A stretch of 40,850 nucleotides of DNA from an uncultured Clostridia bacterium (lineage in GTDB: Bacteria; Bacillota; Clostridia; Lachnospirales; CAMVHY01), in assembly GCA_947073045.1 (NCBI GenBank), contig CAMTJU010000012.1, positions 1 through 40,850 on the forward strand, read 5' to 3'. Below the pieces are notes generated by a model. The model worked only from the letters and a program-made list of their open reading frames with translations. It searched no databases and was not told the DNA's origin. The first letter of the stretch is position 1; each line of letters begins with the position of its first letter. The position numbers were made by a program, and so were the translations under genes. Positions 21,601-26,337 of the stretch are shown piece by piece.

Positions 21601-22190
21601 GATTTTAAATTTCCCAACAAATTATTAAGTTTATTGTCTTTTTTTAACTCATTCACTTTAATTTTCAAATTATCTTTAACACTATTTTTAAAAACTTTCA
21701 ATGCAAAATTAACAACTTCATCAGGGTTTACATTTTCAGTAATTTTGTTAGATCCCTCTTTACTAAAATTATTCAAAATTTTAAAAACATCATTAATTCC
21801 TTTATTTTTGTTATTATAGTCTTCCTTTATTTGTTTTTGAAAATCATTTTTAAATTTTTCATCTACAAGTAATAATTTATGAACAAAATCTTCGATTGGC
21901 TCAATTTTTTCAGTTTTTTCTTCATTAAACATATTTAAAGTTAACTTTTTAAAGTTTACTAAATCTTTTATATCTTCATTTTCTTCAAACGTTTCTTTAA
22001 CTGCCTTTAATACTTTCGAATCAATTGATTCTTGCACATTAGCAGACGCATCTGATGTTATTATATCAGTTAATACTTCTTGTATCGTCGCTGACATATT
22101 TGTCTGTGTAGACGCAGAGGTTCCACCTCCTGTTTCAGGTGTCCCATTTTCTACATTATTTTCAGTTCCGCTTGTATTTGTCTCTTCCAT
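9648..22190 (-). CDS. Giant protein of unknown function, 4180 residues
   Basis: A single open frame of 4181 codons. I do not recognise a family. The protein is dominated by N, K, E, D, I, L and S and reads as mostly helical with many coiled-coil-like stretches. Low-complexity linkers occur at residues about 1-35 (T/G/N/S), 215-285 (S/N, with an imperfect 14-residue tandem repeat NxNASNxEL), 1345-1385 (Q/S) and 4025-4070 (Q/N/T). The last about 110 residues form a separate segment ending in a basic, S/R-rich tail. The region near 3200-3560 looks the most globular. I see no signal peptide, membrane helix, LPxTG, Walker A or recognisable toxin motif, so a cytoplasmic or non-classically exported protein is likeliest. 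It has its own promoter, a GGGAGGG ribosome binding site about 8 bases before the ATG, and a terminator, so it is monocistronic. Its base composition matches or exceeds the AT richness of its neighbours. Confidence 0.9.
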   Translation of the reverse strand: MEETNTSGTENNVENGTPETGGGTSASTQTNMSATIQEVLTDIITSDASANVQESIDSKVLKAVKETFEENEDIKDLVNFKKLTLNMFNEEKTEKIEPIEDFVHKLLLVDEKFKNDFQKQIKEDYNNKNKGINDVFKILNNFSKEGSNKITENVNPDEVVNFALKVFKNSVKDNLKIKVNELKKDNKLNNLLGNLKSIEEEYQVKYNDLLKNKFLGGKSDLAKSEENLNASNSELANIEGNSNASNGELSSNSSNTEINISISSSDLLNSGANSPSSLPRTRSLRNSTEFQTAQKKIEESAKAYRNKIRQIYVDCINESNEAVASVFNTNKVYDNSIIKDLNEKVESAKENFEEAEKKYKELCKKIDDVQKFADESNKAEIFYDYRNAQNKLNFFNERLNAQEGDPFYERKTDIANIVFDSIKKSEDGKDAVRKLNASLISAEIENYFKVSSNDYGTFAVFNEDINNIKEGIITKILSIVNTGNHEGNVINGFCDSYDINIELFVNYVMCGCLNDFVAIMKRIFINFAPDKVKSIADKIIEKVNNSNFSVDLQSGDAFTAILNIANGIIGNIVEITNDTDENSTNWFNEEDINKIKGDISKAIPGTYENIEVNIGNVINKEKINFGEKVSKFNEILKCNDGNEKIIRKMQEFDKLNFCKTYNDFLEILTNMLCYYSENSANDYVASSILRDKIQQNLNDLIKSNDLSNYFFESDERADKSKFISIYNEFAEKSYTRSIAKVFKNLNDIVNVIHKNDTDDMKNLKNISEIISEIIIEIEKISRDMQINLEQKDFNKLNTKISELKNPEELNNFANELISIAMKVVGSILLKSKVDIKKEIESLKSLEKINVESNDFISLPLNQKKEKIKKNILCIQKLINQFMAADSNQLLEFYKNVTERVSQDIAEVISILNYKGETINSSLNEDSIDLAAKIVNAFIDLINENGLNMKQYNFDLGLKEYRNIFLRLNFDDIFEITKSMLLNLSSEEEKINLIQKFFLVPKNITEKIYPWIQDYQDKNKDIIIGYMCAFSESIYQKDDAYYEILKSKFDKENDSRENGKFCDDTIFEYIKKRYIIEEIIRDNQKGQTGNKILNSVCNDVLRKLGYDDWRYGNSSELNEENNKIYDEVKQVYDEMYPNKNESNNSVNSEKHQAYEWGFFCKLLIDNYDHKFVKQKCFIDEKEKEKLSTWISNETNQDFLKLQYWYILNNKKNNLQYNKEELNNRINLFYPSKKYLEKITETNIDDISKLYLGEINQDEFGKKYGVNLNQNQISNEDEFNFVNNCINLLFPFCNTDKKNELLCDAIIKIENIYREHEEISAFNSVQDDGKDNRMKNICASLNASLKKKSGQFEQKKSESNQNVSLIQSSSSSSITSISEQNSVSTTIASEIRAANEELQKVKLAMEKSKLTAKEILSDKKFFGVLNSVLNYLVLIQNNQDRNKINIYSIICTAILIHVCPDQKNVILENCLMWQKSALSSKFKKLPKVLFDIEELKNASGIFKDPSCFENGSMQIAIPAIEKWSESLKSYIDIKLSSKRAELAKLIDVQFNELTNFSDDDINDLQEQFSCFSNEKNNVNGILSIIVAKLDEIESENDKISKLDVLYFKYKFFIALLKKEDVEKENLFNNESVIYKIGKGVFEFQEDANTPKLMNMKAEIFKLLVDNNKSIKEKFNSVVYSSADESQKKEYDKKMLQEINKIVNQKLFEEYNSKGLNFFEFGEENFKNFINNKIETIEDLLALADNLKINNRDFLNSLKSTINAKVIDILVKDKYLTSQVSNGEIQYNEETNKFDFAVECAVKDAFLLIECKNRIFDKGDLSKFFNMDSDNFAKKIKVYENFFVSDASKDKKNCNFVEYEYKIFKSGLRNLYDKLKYYYDKKIKDEKTANNNYLEEFQHFIGFFAQDNSQAVQVNENNCLEILKPYFDSVDQNNYSIADNAFEKFQPLFAAIAKNDNLRPYIFGEYMNNENEFTTLIDEKVKIDSNLINLAIFRDLIDNRPKRSVINPDECICKLQKYNDMEENSKHSLWLVCYFKLNLNTLFDKLKEMKDLKDKVRREEIIAVVNIIFAKKYLEYGGKKSVLNKLILQLKLKCIEISGDINNDLKADSAQFLNFVLDNIYVPNELVYSEENLKFFKTYLYFLNGLNNKFEKTDIKFYIKNFENVYEVFKKFKEKGLLNDEIKLYLVSTIIDIYQKLGYTVEFKAEKWIHYAVRVWAGDIDYSQQFFKDKVEKLGIAIKNNKGDKSLILNFNIVQTLINVMKTDDKNKNYLCLLPVSLHDCVDSVVSYVSNKSKNADIQLQDTAYVYRIIAKNCNSTGGFVNIQNSNMPTSELVFHGLKYKNDEIEVLTAMQDVNNKKIKSEDKQKFEDVIQALDANIEETENKEENKINSLFKFDYKLFEAEDYSNTLSKGDVENYNKGEFSELNSDCIYKLSMSFYSNVLNENYHELLLDISTVSKTKMCERVRIIINSIIEKFISKEIDINVAKGSINQLINFMDFQGEELYGTKIVKMVLLEKNYLNNPSLYLNGEYIYKEILFNKTRSDEVCNNYPEIKQELSLIYNLLRDEFNKDKECYFSEVINSLNEFIEQKLPKMELQSKTTDDMSLRKILDELNKSLNKINENTNNENADSESLRYVYPFVERIIPELYLGFEKILSQINYKNIKEFSVYIRSIMMQESYKILSEYAVQEQDNDEKLDNDAKNLIYAMVMAVNFIISKISEKIEPENKNLRKFFEDFITVEKFYDEFNLKFFESARDEFKKQRNNNKDYATTEKNFEKRKNERIMYENFVKQFDFNDNDKFNFDIRFKFDNYKNLLQKEINDERKKISDQIDKKNILGNMNDVSKMAKINNIANENLQPDIFWNNVCDQNGVFNITKDSQYMKVVNSYLKNVNYSDFVDLTFYPTNTFDFSLGKFEEDCKNTDADIELLDIANGDITCPIQLAVKEKNIEAIKNRIFHIFRTSLLMFYKKCQNSETKEKEDTIKIYNEMYRLMKDKSYSDFKVKQYLTSCNINAQLKATFELFYSIYTRPYAFIENREINIAEFDKQAQNGEVIEDNKYAKQLLLLNILADAYNAGIFSSPDEYYMIRKTCGVLPPIMLWEKFQIWRLRDDFNRNKSVEYQNNKFEFSKISCNSYNTNAKRNDVSSFARDLELYIDYKSDQLKRKNDDFLKIAKDAERTEESFFAITNEIVEKNKDIDKVQSPNMLLINNYINVFFRDENARVRETIIELFFARTFFGSREDFMKYVCRYFNFTSGGNLSYRQINRICNALERLLDITETDLPITNNWRIRMDAAIKLENKQMIANLVMNLIFNNYKDSSERIRNIFDLGPKIIKLVFERLAFIYPELYSLIFISEEKIKELFDIAKGVPDVGVKHVKSNEYGKCDFFKNLSLHCAILSAIQFTEDKDIHTMSYRKMNKIIDNGIENIKTQFSITKRFDKSRYKAMRVEIENIVKFFVSVYSLSSGISEQNLYENILFKLTDSFGNQPEISNVLLNLFADNDNTENRNLLQILLNAGLFKDNIYCLLILRDASYILNKLYPSELNIPVDEIFSMVNQIVATYNMANNEIINNVIDNFTMGNENNFFIQDTPEYKKIKLLRSVNLDSKKVFADLYEISKVLKELKLESCIPVDFSKISDKNNNQEWKNFYALYMRLNQLSNEELDNPGKVFEMLTELFSQYYDSQNNKFENDKFNISDIKFKTALIARYLCKKRNIEIPVYRKNDFLTDIKLYFNDMEAMNKNNSFSHSNSYINDKLTRLDSISQNLKGLKYFESQLASSKLFEKLKLNIENDVKINSYIEIDNNCPANSINLLAKLIFDSINNNSDTEFNNNINEFVELFDYMTYRMFLSKCTRSDKTEDISMYGEKYITFYNEYRKVLVNRISLLNTNKVNSIQNELDNKNVLLKDSNENSDLNIKIQNLSEEKTKIESNWQSKKQIIDKSFLCYSDRKFLEKSKNGFLNICQSFICDPYKSKNAKNISEILYEIISPLLSIFELNTESKNLLESNLKKVIEGYCNNFAEIGWLKKSDPHSSTEIQQPTVNNNNQGELSQPTDQNTNTTINQSAESQQSTEDNVNQVDKKYDILLYDKLYCVHSICTNKVYSWYLDDNKKVNLSLPKFLDSLNTAIFVYTGINNFFDESDKKRTIAISNDYVNLCSKVILGLRDSQELQNSRASRSRLARAQ

Positions 22191-22245
22191 ACCGTTTCCC
22201 TCCCAAATATTTTTATAATAAAAAATATTACACTTACCTACTTAT

Positions 22246-22274
22246 ATTTTATTTCATAAAGTCGCAATAGTCAA
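22246..22274 (-). promoter_or_regulatory. Promoter of the giant gene
   Basis: On the minus strand TTGACT (22269-22274), a 17-base spacer and TAAAAT (22246-22251) form a good housekeeping promoter about 55 bases before the start codon. It implies that this 12.5-kb gene is transcribed on its own in growing cells. Confidence 0.75.
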
Positions 22275-22325
22275 TAGTTAAACAACAATTTTGAAAAATT
22301 TATATAACATTTTAAGAATTTTTTT

Positions 22326-22352
22326 TTGATAATTTCAAAAGCCTGTTATAAT
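22326..22352 (+). promoter_or_regulatory. Probable promoter of era
   Basis: TATAAT (22347-22352) carries an upstream TG (22344-22345), making an extended -10. A weak TTGATA lies 15 bases upstream. It would drive era and possibly yqzL and recO, and is divergent from the giant-gene promoter. Confidence 0.6.
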
Positions 22353-22383
22353 TAATTAAAATTTCAAAAAAAGGATGATCAAA

Positions 22384-23286
22384 ATGGAAAATAAATTTCG
22401 TTCAGGATTTGTAAGTTTAATTGGAAAAACAAATGTTGGTAAATCAACACTAATGAATAAATTCATAGGCGAAAAAATTTCTGTTACTTCAAATAAGCCA
22501 CAAACTACACGCAATAAAATTTTGAGTGTTCTAACGGATGATAAAGCGCAAATAATATTTTTAGATACGCCGGGAATTCATAAACCAAAATCAAAACTTA
22601 GTGAATTTATGCTCAAGAGTGCAGAAAACACATTAAATGAAGTAGACCTAATATTATTTTTAATTGAGCCAGAGAATAAAATATCGACTATTAATAATAA
22701 TATATTAATGAAACTGAAAAAAATTTCTTCACCAATCTTTTTAGTCATAAATAAAATTGACAACATCAAATCAAACAAGCAACTTATTTTGCAAACAATA
22801 GAAATTTACAAAGACTATAATTTTGCACAAATAATACCTGTATCAGCATTAACTGGGGAAAATACACAAACTTTGTTAGATTTAATAAAAAAAGAGTTGC
22901 CCATAGGCCCAAAATATTTTCCAGAAGATACATTAACTGATATGCCCGAGCGCCAAATAATCTCAGAGATAATTCGAGAAAAGATATTAATTTTCATGCA
23001 AGATGAAATTCCTCATGGAAGTGCCGTTGAAATAAATGAGATGAAAAAGCGCAAAGACAAAAATCTTATTGATATTGACGCAACTATTTATTGCGAAAAA
23101 GAATCACATAAAAAAATAATAATTGGGAAAAATGGAGAGATGCTAAAAAAAATTGGAACATCTGCAAGAATTGAATCAGAAAATTTGCTCGGTTCAAAAT
23201 TAAATTTAAAATTGTGGGTCAAAGTTAAAAAAAACTGGCGCAATAATAATTTCTACCTCAAACAATTTGGATACAAACTTGATTAA
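22384..23286 (+). CDS. era: GTPase Era
   Basis: 300 residues. Era is an essential GTPase that binds the 3' end of 16S rRNA and helps 30S maturation. Visible are the G1 motif GKTNVGKST (residues 14-22), G2 region KPQTTRN, G3 DTPGIHKP, G4 NKID and the C-terminal KH domain (about 200-290) with IIGKNGEMLKKIG. An in-frame ATG at 22375 overlaps the AAGG ribosome binding site, so the ATG at 22384 is preferred and gives the normal N-terminus. It is followed by yqzL and recO, the classic Firmicute order. Confidence 0.97.
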   Translation: MENKFRSGFVSLIGKTNVGKSTLMNKFIGEKISVTSNKPQTTRNKILSVLTDDKAQIIFLDTPGIHKPKSKLSEFMLKSAENTLNEVDLILFLIEPENKISTINNNILMKLKKISSPIFLVINKIDNIKSNKQLILQTIEIYKDYNFAQIIPVSALTGENTQTLLDLIKKELPIGPKYFPEDTLTDMPERQIISEIIREKILIFMQDEIPHGSAVEINEMKKRKDKNLIDIDATIYCEKESHKKIIIGKNGEMLKKIGTSARIESENLLGSKLNLKLWVKVKKNWRNNNFYLKQFGYKLD

Positions 23287-23374
23287 TATCAAAATTAAAT
23301 TTTGCATGAGCCTAGTTTGAATTTTTTTTGATTTGTTTTAAGAAAGTAAAATAATTTAACGAGGTGAACTTACA

Positions 23375-23473
23375 TTGGATAAAAAAAAATTGTGGGAAAA
23401 ATTTTATAAATCCGGAAACATTGATGATTATCTTGAATACAAAAATTATAAAAATGATGAGGAAGAAAATTAA
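23375..23473 (+). CDS. yqzL: YqzL family small protein
   Basis: 32 residues read from a TTG start: MDKKKLWEKFYKSGNIDDYL followed by an acidic tail. The LWexFxxSGxIxDYLxYK pattern and the position between era and recO match YqzL, a very short protein of unknown function conserved in Bacilli and Clostridia. A GAGGTGA about eight bases upstream supports the TTG start; no ATG is available. Its stop lies two bases before recO, suggesting translational coupling. Confidence 0.88.
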   Translation: MDKKKLWEKFYKSGNIDDYLEYKNYKNDEEEN

Positions 23474-23475
23474 AA

Positions 23476-24210
23476 ATGAACCTAATTAAAAAAACAGGGA
23501 TTGTTATTTGTCAAAGAACTTATCGTGAATCTGATAAAATGCTTACTTTATTCTTAAAAGATCTTGGCAAAATAAATTCATACGTACACGGAGCAAAAAA
23601 ATTAAATAACAAACTTTTTTGTGCATCACAAACTTTTTTGTATGCACAATTTTTGTTGCGTGAAAATAAAAATTTTTACTCAATTGACCAAATCGATATA
23701 ATTGAAAATCTGTCACCAAAAAATTATATTAATTTTTGCTATGCAACATATTTTTGCGAACTAGTTGATAAATATTTAATGCAAAACGAACCCGCAAATA
23801 ATATATTAATTTTGTTAGTTAAGACACTAAAGATTTTAAATTCTCAAATCGATACGCAATACATAGCTAGAATTTTTGAATTTAAATTTATGAAACTAAA
23901 TGGATTTGAGGCACAAACAAATTTTTGTCATAACTGCCATCAGTTAAAAAATCAAATGTATTTTGATGAAAATGGTGTTGTTTGTAAAAACTGCCTCGAT
24001 CCTACAAAAACTTTTTGTAAGATTTCACCAAATGCCATTAACCTTTTAAATCATCTCGTACATACAAAATTTAATGAGCTCATTACTTATTCTTTTGAAA
24101 AATCAATTATAAAAGAATTAATTACGCCATCGAGAATTTTTATTTACTCAAATCTCGAAATTAATCTTAACAGTAAAAAATTTATATGCGAGATAGAAAA
24201 TTCTAAGTAA
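23476..24210 (+). CDS. recO: DNA repair protein RecO
   Basis: 244 residues. RecO works with RecF and RecR to load RecA on gaps coated with single-strand binding protein and to anneal DNA strands. The N-terminal OB-fold begins KTGIVICQRTYRESDKMLTLF, and the helical C-terminal domain carries the zinc-binding cysteines in CHNC and CKNC (about residues 155-178). The ATG uses the GAGG within the end of yqzL as its ribosome binding site. It is the last gene of era-yqzL-recO before the rnpB promoter. Confidence 0.96.
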   Translation: MNLIKKTGIVICQRTYRESDKMLTLFLKDLGKINSYVHGAKKLNNKLFCASQTFLYAQFLLRENKNFYSIDQIDIIENLSPKNYINFCYATYFCELVDKYLMQNEPANNILILLVKTLKILNSQIDTQYIARIFEFKFMKLNGFEAQTNFCHNCHQLKNQMYFDENGVVCKNCLDPTKTFCKISPNAINLLNHLVHTKFNELITYSFEKSIIKELITPSRIFIYSNLEINLNSKKFICEIENSK

Positions 24211-24248
24211 AATATATACATATTATTTTTTGTGATAAATTTTTGTGG

Positions 24249-24254
24249 TAAAAT
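24249..24254 (+). promoter_or_regulatory. Extended -10 of the rnpB promoter
   Basis: TGGTAAAAT gives an extended -10 element; the -35 region is a T-rich stretch without a clear hexamer. The predicted start, about seven bases downstream, coincides with the 5' strand of RNase P helix P1 at 24262, which supports both calls. Confidence 0.6.
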
Positions 24255-24261
24255 AAAAATT

Positions 24262-24600
24262 GCAGTAAGTAAATTGAGTAGTCGCATATATGAAAATATA
24301 TGAGGAAAGTCCGAGCTCCATAGAGCAATGTGCCGGATAACGTCCGGTGAAGGCAACTTCAAGGCTAGTGCAACAGAAATAAACCGCCATTGAAAAATGG
24401 TAAGGGTGGAAAGGCGAGGTAAAAGCTCACCGCTTTGTTGGCAACAACTTAGGCTCTGTAAACCCCACATGGAGCAAGATTAAAAGTATATAAAAAGCTG
24501 CTCGCTTTACTTTTTATAATATCGCATGAATATATTGGCAACAATATATCAAGATAGATGACTACTCGCGACAGAACTCGGCTTATAGATTTGCTTATGC
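24262..24600 (+). ncRNA. rnpB: RNase P RNA, type A
   Basis: The catalytic RNA that removes 5' leaders from precursor tRNAs. The 5' universal block GAGGAAAGTCCGAGCTCC is followed by GTGCCGGATAACGTCCGG, ACAGAAATAAACCGCC, AAGGGTGGAAAGGCGAGGTA, AAACCCCACATGGAGCAAGA and the 3' block GACAGAACTCGGCTTATAGA, in canonical order. The ends GCAGTAAGTAAAT (24262-24274) and ATTTGCTTATGC (24589-24600) pair as helix P1 with one bulge and a G-U pair, defining the mature ends. The AACCCCACATGGAGCAAGA block and overall layout fit type A rather than the Bacillus type B. It lies between recO and dnaJ, with its own promoter and terminator. Confidence 0.97.
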
Positions 24601-24672
24601 AATAAAAATAAACACCACTTTTCTGAATTCACAATAAAAAATCAGAAAAATGGTGTTTTTTATTGCAATAAA
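24601..24672 (+). terminator. Long hairpin terminator after rnpB
   Basis: AACACCACTTTTCTGA (24611-24626) pairs with TCAGAAAAATGGTGTT (24642-24657) with one mismatch around a 15-base loop, followed by a T run. The outer sequences GCAATAAAAA and TTTTTATTGC extend the symmetry, making an arm unusually long for a terminator. Confidence 0.85.
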
Positions 24673-24717
24673 TCTAATTCAAAAAATCTTACATACGTTC
24701 TGCAAACAACAATTAGA

Positions 24718-24746
24718 TTGACTAAGAAAGATTTTTTTGATAGAAT
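24718..24746 (+). promoter_or_regulatory. Promoter of dnaJ
   Basis: TTGACT (24718-24723), a 17-base spacer and TAGAAT (24741-24746) form a good housekeeping promoter about 40 bases before the dnaJ start. No CIRCE inverted repeat (TTAGCACTC/GAGTGCTAA) is present, so HrcA control of dnaJ is not indicated here. Confidence 0.78.
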
Positions 24747-24783
24747 TTAATAATTGGAGAAAATAATCTGGAGGCAAAATGAA

Positions 24784-25914
24784 ATGGCTGCAAAAAAAGA
24801 TTATTATGAATCACTCGGATTGGATAAAAACGCAACCGATGAACAAATAAAAAAAGCATATAGGAAATTGGCTAAAAAATATCATCCCGATGCAAATTCA
24901 GCAGATAAAAATGCTGAAGCCAAATTCAAAGAAATTAGTGAAGCTTACGCGGTCCTTAGTGACCCACAAAAACGTGCTACTTATGATCAACTTGGTCATT
25001 CAGCTTTTGATGGAAGTGCTGGCAGTGCTTATAATGCTGCCGATTTTGATTTTAATGATATATTTGAATCATTTTTTGGTGGATTTTCTGATATGTTTAC
25101 GGGCTCGCGTTCAAGAAATCGCGCTTATCCCGGTTCAAATATACATACTAATATACAAATTGATTTTGAAGAAGCTATATTCGGCACCAAAAAAAATATA
25201 CGTGTTTCTCTGTATGACGTGTGTGAAGTCTGTAGAGGCACTGGCGCAAAACCTGGAACAATACCTGAAAATTGTAGAAAATGTGGTGGAACAGGTCAAA
25301 TTCGCATTCATCAACAAACTATGTTCGGCACAATGACTAGTATTCAAACTTGTGATGTGTGCCACGGAGAAGGTAAAGTAATAAAAGAAAAATGCCCCAA
25401 GTGTTATGGAAGCGGCCGTGTCAAAAAAGAAAAAACATTGGAAATTGAAATACCAAAAGGAATTAATAATAACCAAAGTATAAGAATTGCAGGAAAAGGT
25501 GAAGCAGGAAAAAATGGTGGTCCAAACGGAGATTTATTAGTAACAGTTTATGTCAAGCCACACAAATTTTTTGTTCGAAAAAACAATGATTTATACTTAG
25601 ATGTTCCAATTGAATTTATTCAAGCAGTTTTGGGAGACGAAATAGAAATACATACTGTTTATGGCAAGGAAAAAATTAAAATTAAACCCGGTACACAATC
25701 TGGTACTGTAATTACTTTAAAAGGCAAAGGCGTTCCAAATGTAAATAATAATAAAATTGTCGGAGATTTGTTCTTAACTTTAAATGTTTGTGTTCCGACT
25801 AATGTTTCTGATAAACAAAAACAATTGCTTATTGAATTTTCTAACGAAGATAACAAATCAAATGAAAAAAAGAAAAGCTTTTTTGATAAACTCAAAGAAA
25901 CATTTAAGCAATAA
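24784..25914 (+). CDS. dnaJ: Chaperone protein DnaJ (type I Hsp40)
   Basis: 376 residues. DnaJ delivers unfolded proteins to DnaK and stimulates its ATPase. The J domain (residues about 3-68) contains the HPD tripeptide in [10 protein letters not shown] short G/F region with [10 protein letters not shown] follows, then the zinc-binding domain with four CxxCxGxG-type repeats ([32 protein letters not shown]) and the C-terminal substrate-binding barrels. The ATG at 24784 has GGAGG nine bases upstream; an in-frame ATG at 24754 adds ten untypical residues. It stands apart from dnaK and grpE, which usually precede it in Firmicutes, and has its own promoter. Confidence 0.97.
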   Translation: MAAKKDYYESLGLDKNATDEQIKKAYRKLAKKYHPDANSADKNAEAKFKEISEAYAVLSDPQKRATYDQLGHSAFDGSAGSAYNAADFDFNDIFESFFGGFSDMFTGSRSRNRAYPGSNIHTNIQIDFEEAIFGTKKNIRVSLYDVCEVCRGTGAKPGTIPENCRKCGGTGQIRIHQQTMFGTMTSIQTCDVCHGEGKVIKEKCPKCYGSGRVKKEKTLEIEIPKGINNNQSIRIAGKGEAGKNGGPNGDLLVTVYVKPHKFFVRKNNDLYLDVPIEFIQAVLGDEIEIHTVYGKEKIKIKPGTQSGTVITLKGKGVPNVNNNKIVGDLFLTLNVCVPTNVSDKQKQLLIEFSNEDNKSNEKKKSFFDKLKETFKQ

Positions 25915-25975
25915 ATGAATAAAAATTCTTTTTGCGGTCAAAATAATTATCAACAAATCTTGTGAGGTGTTGATA

Positions 25976-26131
25976 ATGCAAAATTGTAAAATGAAAAAAT
26001 ATTGCTCGCAAAATAAAATCACAAGCTATGATAAAACTTCTATTCTTAATGAAAATGCAGGAAATGAAAAATGTTACGACTGCATATATTTTTATTCTAA
26101 AAATTGCAAGTCAAACCCAATAAATCTATAA
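25976..26131 (+). CDS. Small cysteine-rich protein of unknown function, 51 residues
   Basis: Reads MQNCKMKKYCSQNKITSYDK and continues to a C-terminal half with CYDCIYFYSKNC. Five cysteines (4, 10, 33, 36 and 44), including a CxxC, suggest a small metal-binding or redox-active protein. A good GAGGTG lies about seven bases before the ATG and a strong terminator follows, so the ORF sits in a plausible transcription unit 60 bases after dnaJ. I recognise no family. It could be spurious, but the ribosome binding site and cysteine pattern favour a real gene. Confidence 0.55.
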   Translation: MQNCKMKKYCSQNKITSYDKTSILNENAGNEKCYDCIYFYSKNCKSNPINL

Positions 26132-26192
26132 AATTCGTTAAAAATAAAATTGCGTGGCTTACAAATTTTATTGTAAATAAATTTAAAATTTC

Positions 26193-26235
26193 AAGGAATG
26201 AGATCTATCTCAAAAAGATTTCATTCCTTTTTGTT
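26193..26235 (+). terminator. Rho-independent terminator after dnaJ and the Cys-rich ORF
   Basis: A 13-bp stem (26193-26205 with 26217-26229, one G-U pair) around an 11-base loop is followed by a T run. It ends the dnaJ transcription unit ahead of the helicase gene. Confidence 0.88.
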
Positions 26236-26337
26236 TGCTTTTGTGTTTTAATCATAAAAACATTTTTTTGTTTTTTAATCAACAATAAAATTTGTTTTGC
26301 TTTTGTAAAATTTTATTGAAAATAAGGAGTAAAGTCA

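Noticed and set aside
9648-22190. Large clostridial toxin, wall-anchored adhesin or nonribosomal synthetase
   Set aside because: No signal peptide, LPxTG, repeat array, glycosyltransferase DxD context, cysteine protease site or carrier domain motifs were found.
24144-24470. 108-residue minus-strand ORF
   Set aside because: It overlaps the end of recO and the conserved core of rnpB, which fully explain the sequence.
24673-24783. CIRCE element controlling dnaJ
   Set aside because: No TTAGCACTC/GAGTGCTAA repeat is present upstream of dnaJ.
25915-25966. 16-residue ORF right after dnaJ
   Set aside because: It is too short and lacks its own ribosome binding site.
26104-26319. 71-residue plus-strand ORF with a hydrophobic end
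   Set aside because: It overlaps the Cys-rich ORF, has no ribosome binding site and runs straight through the terminator hairpin at 26193-26229.
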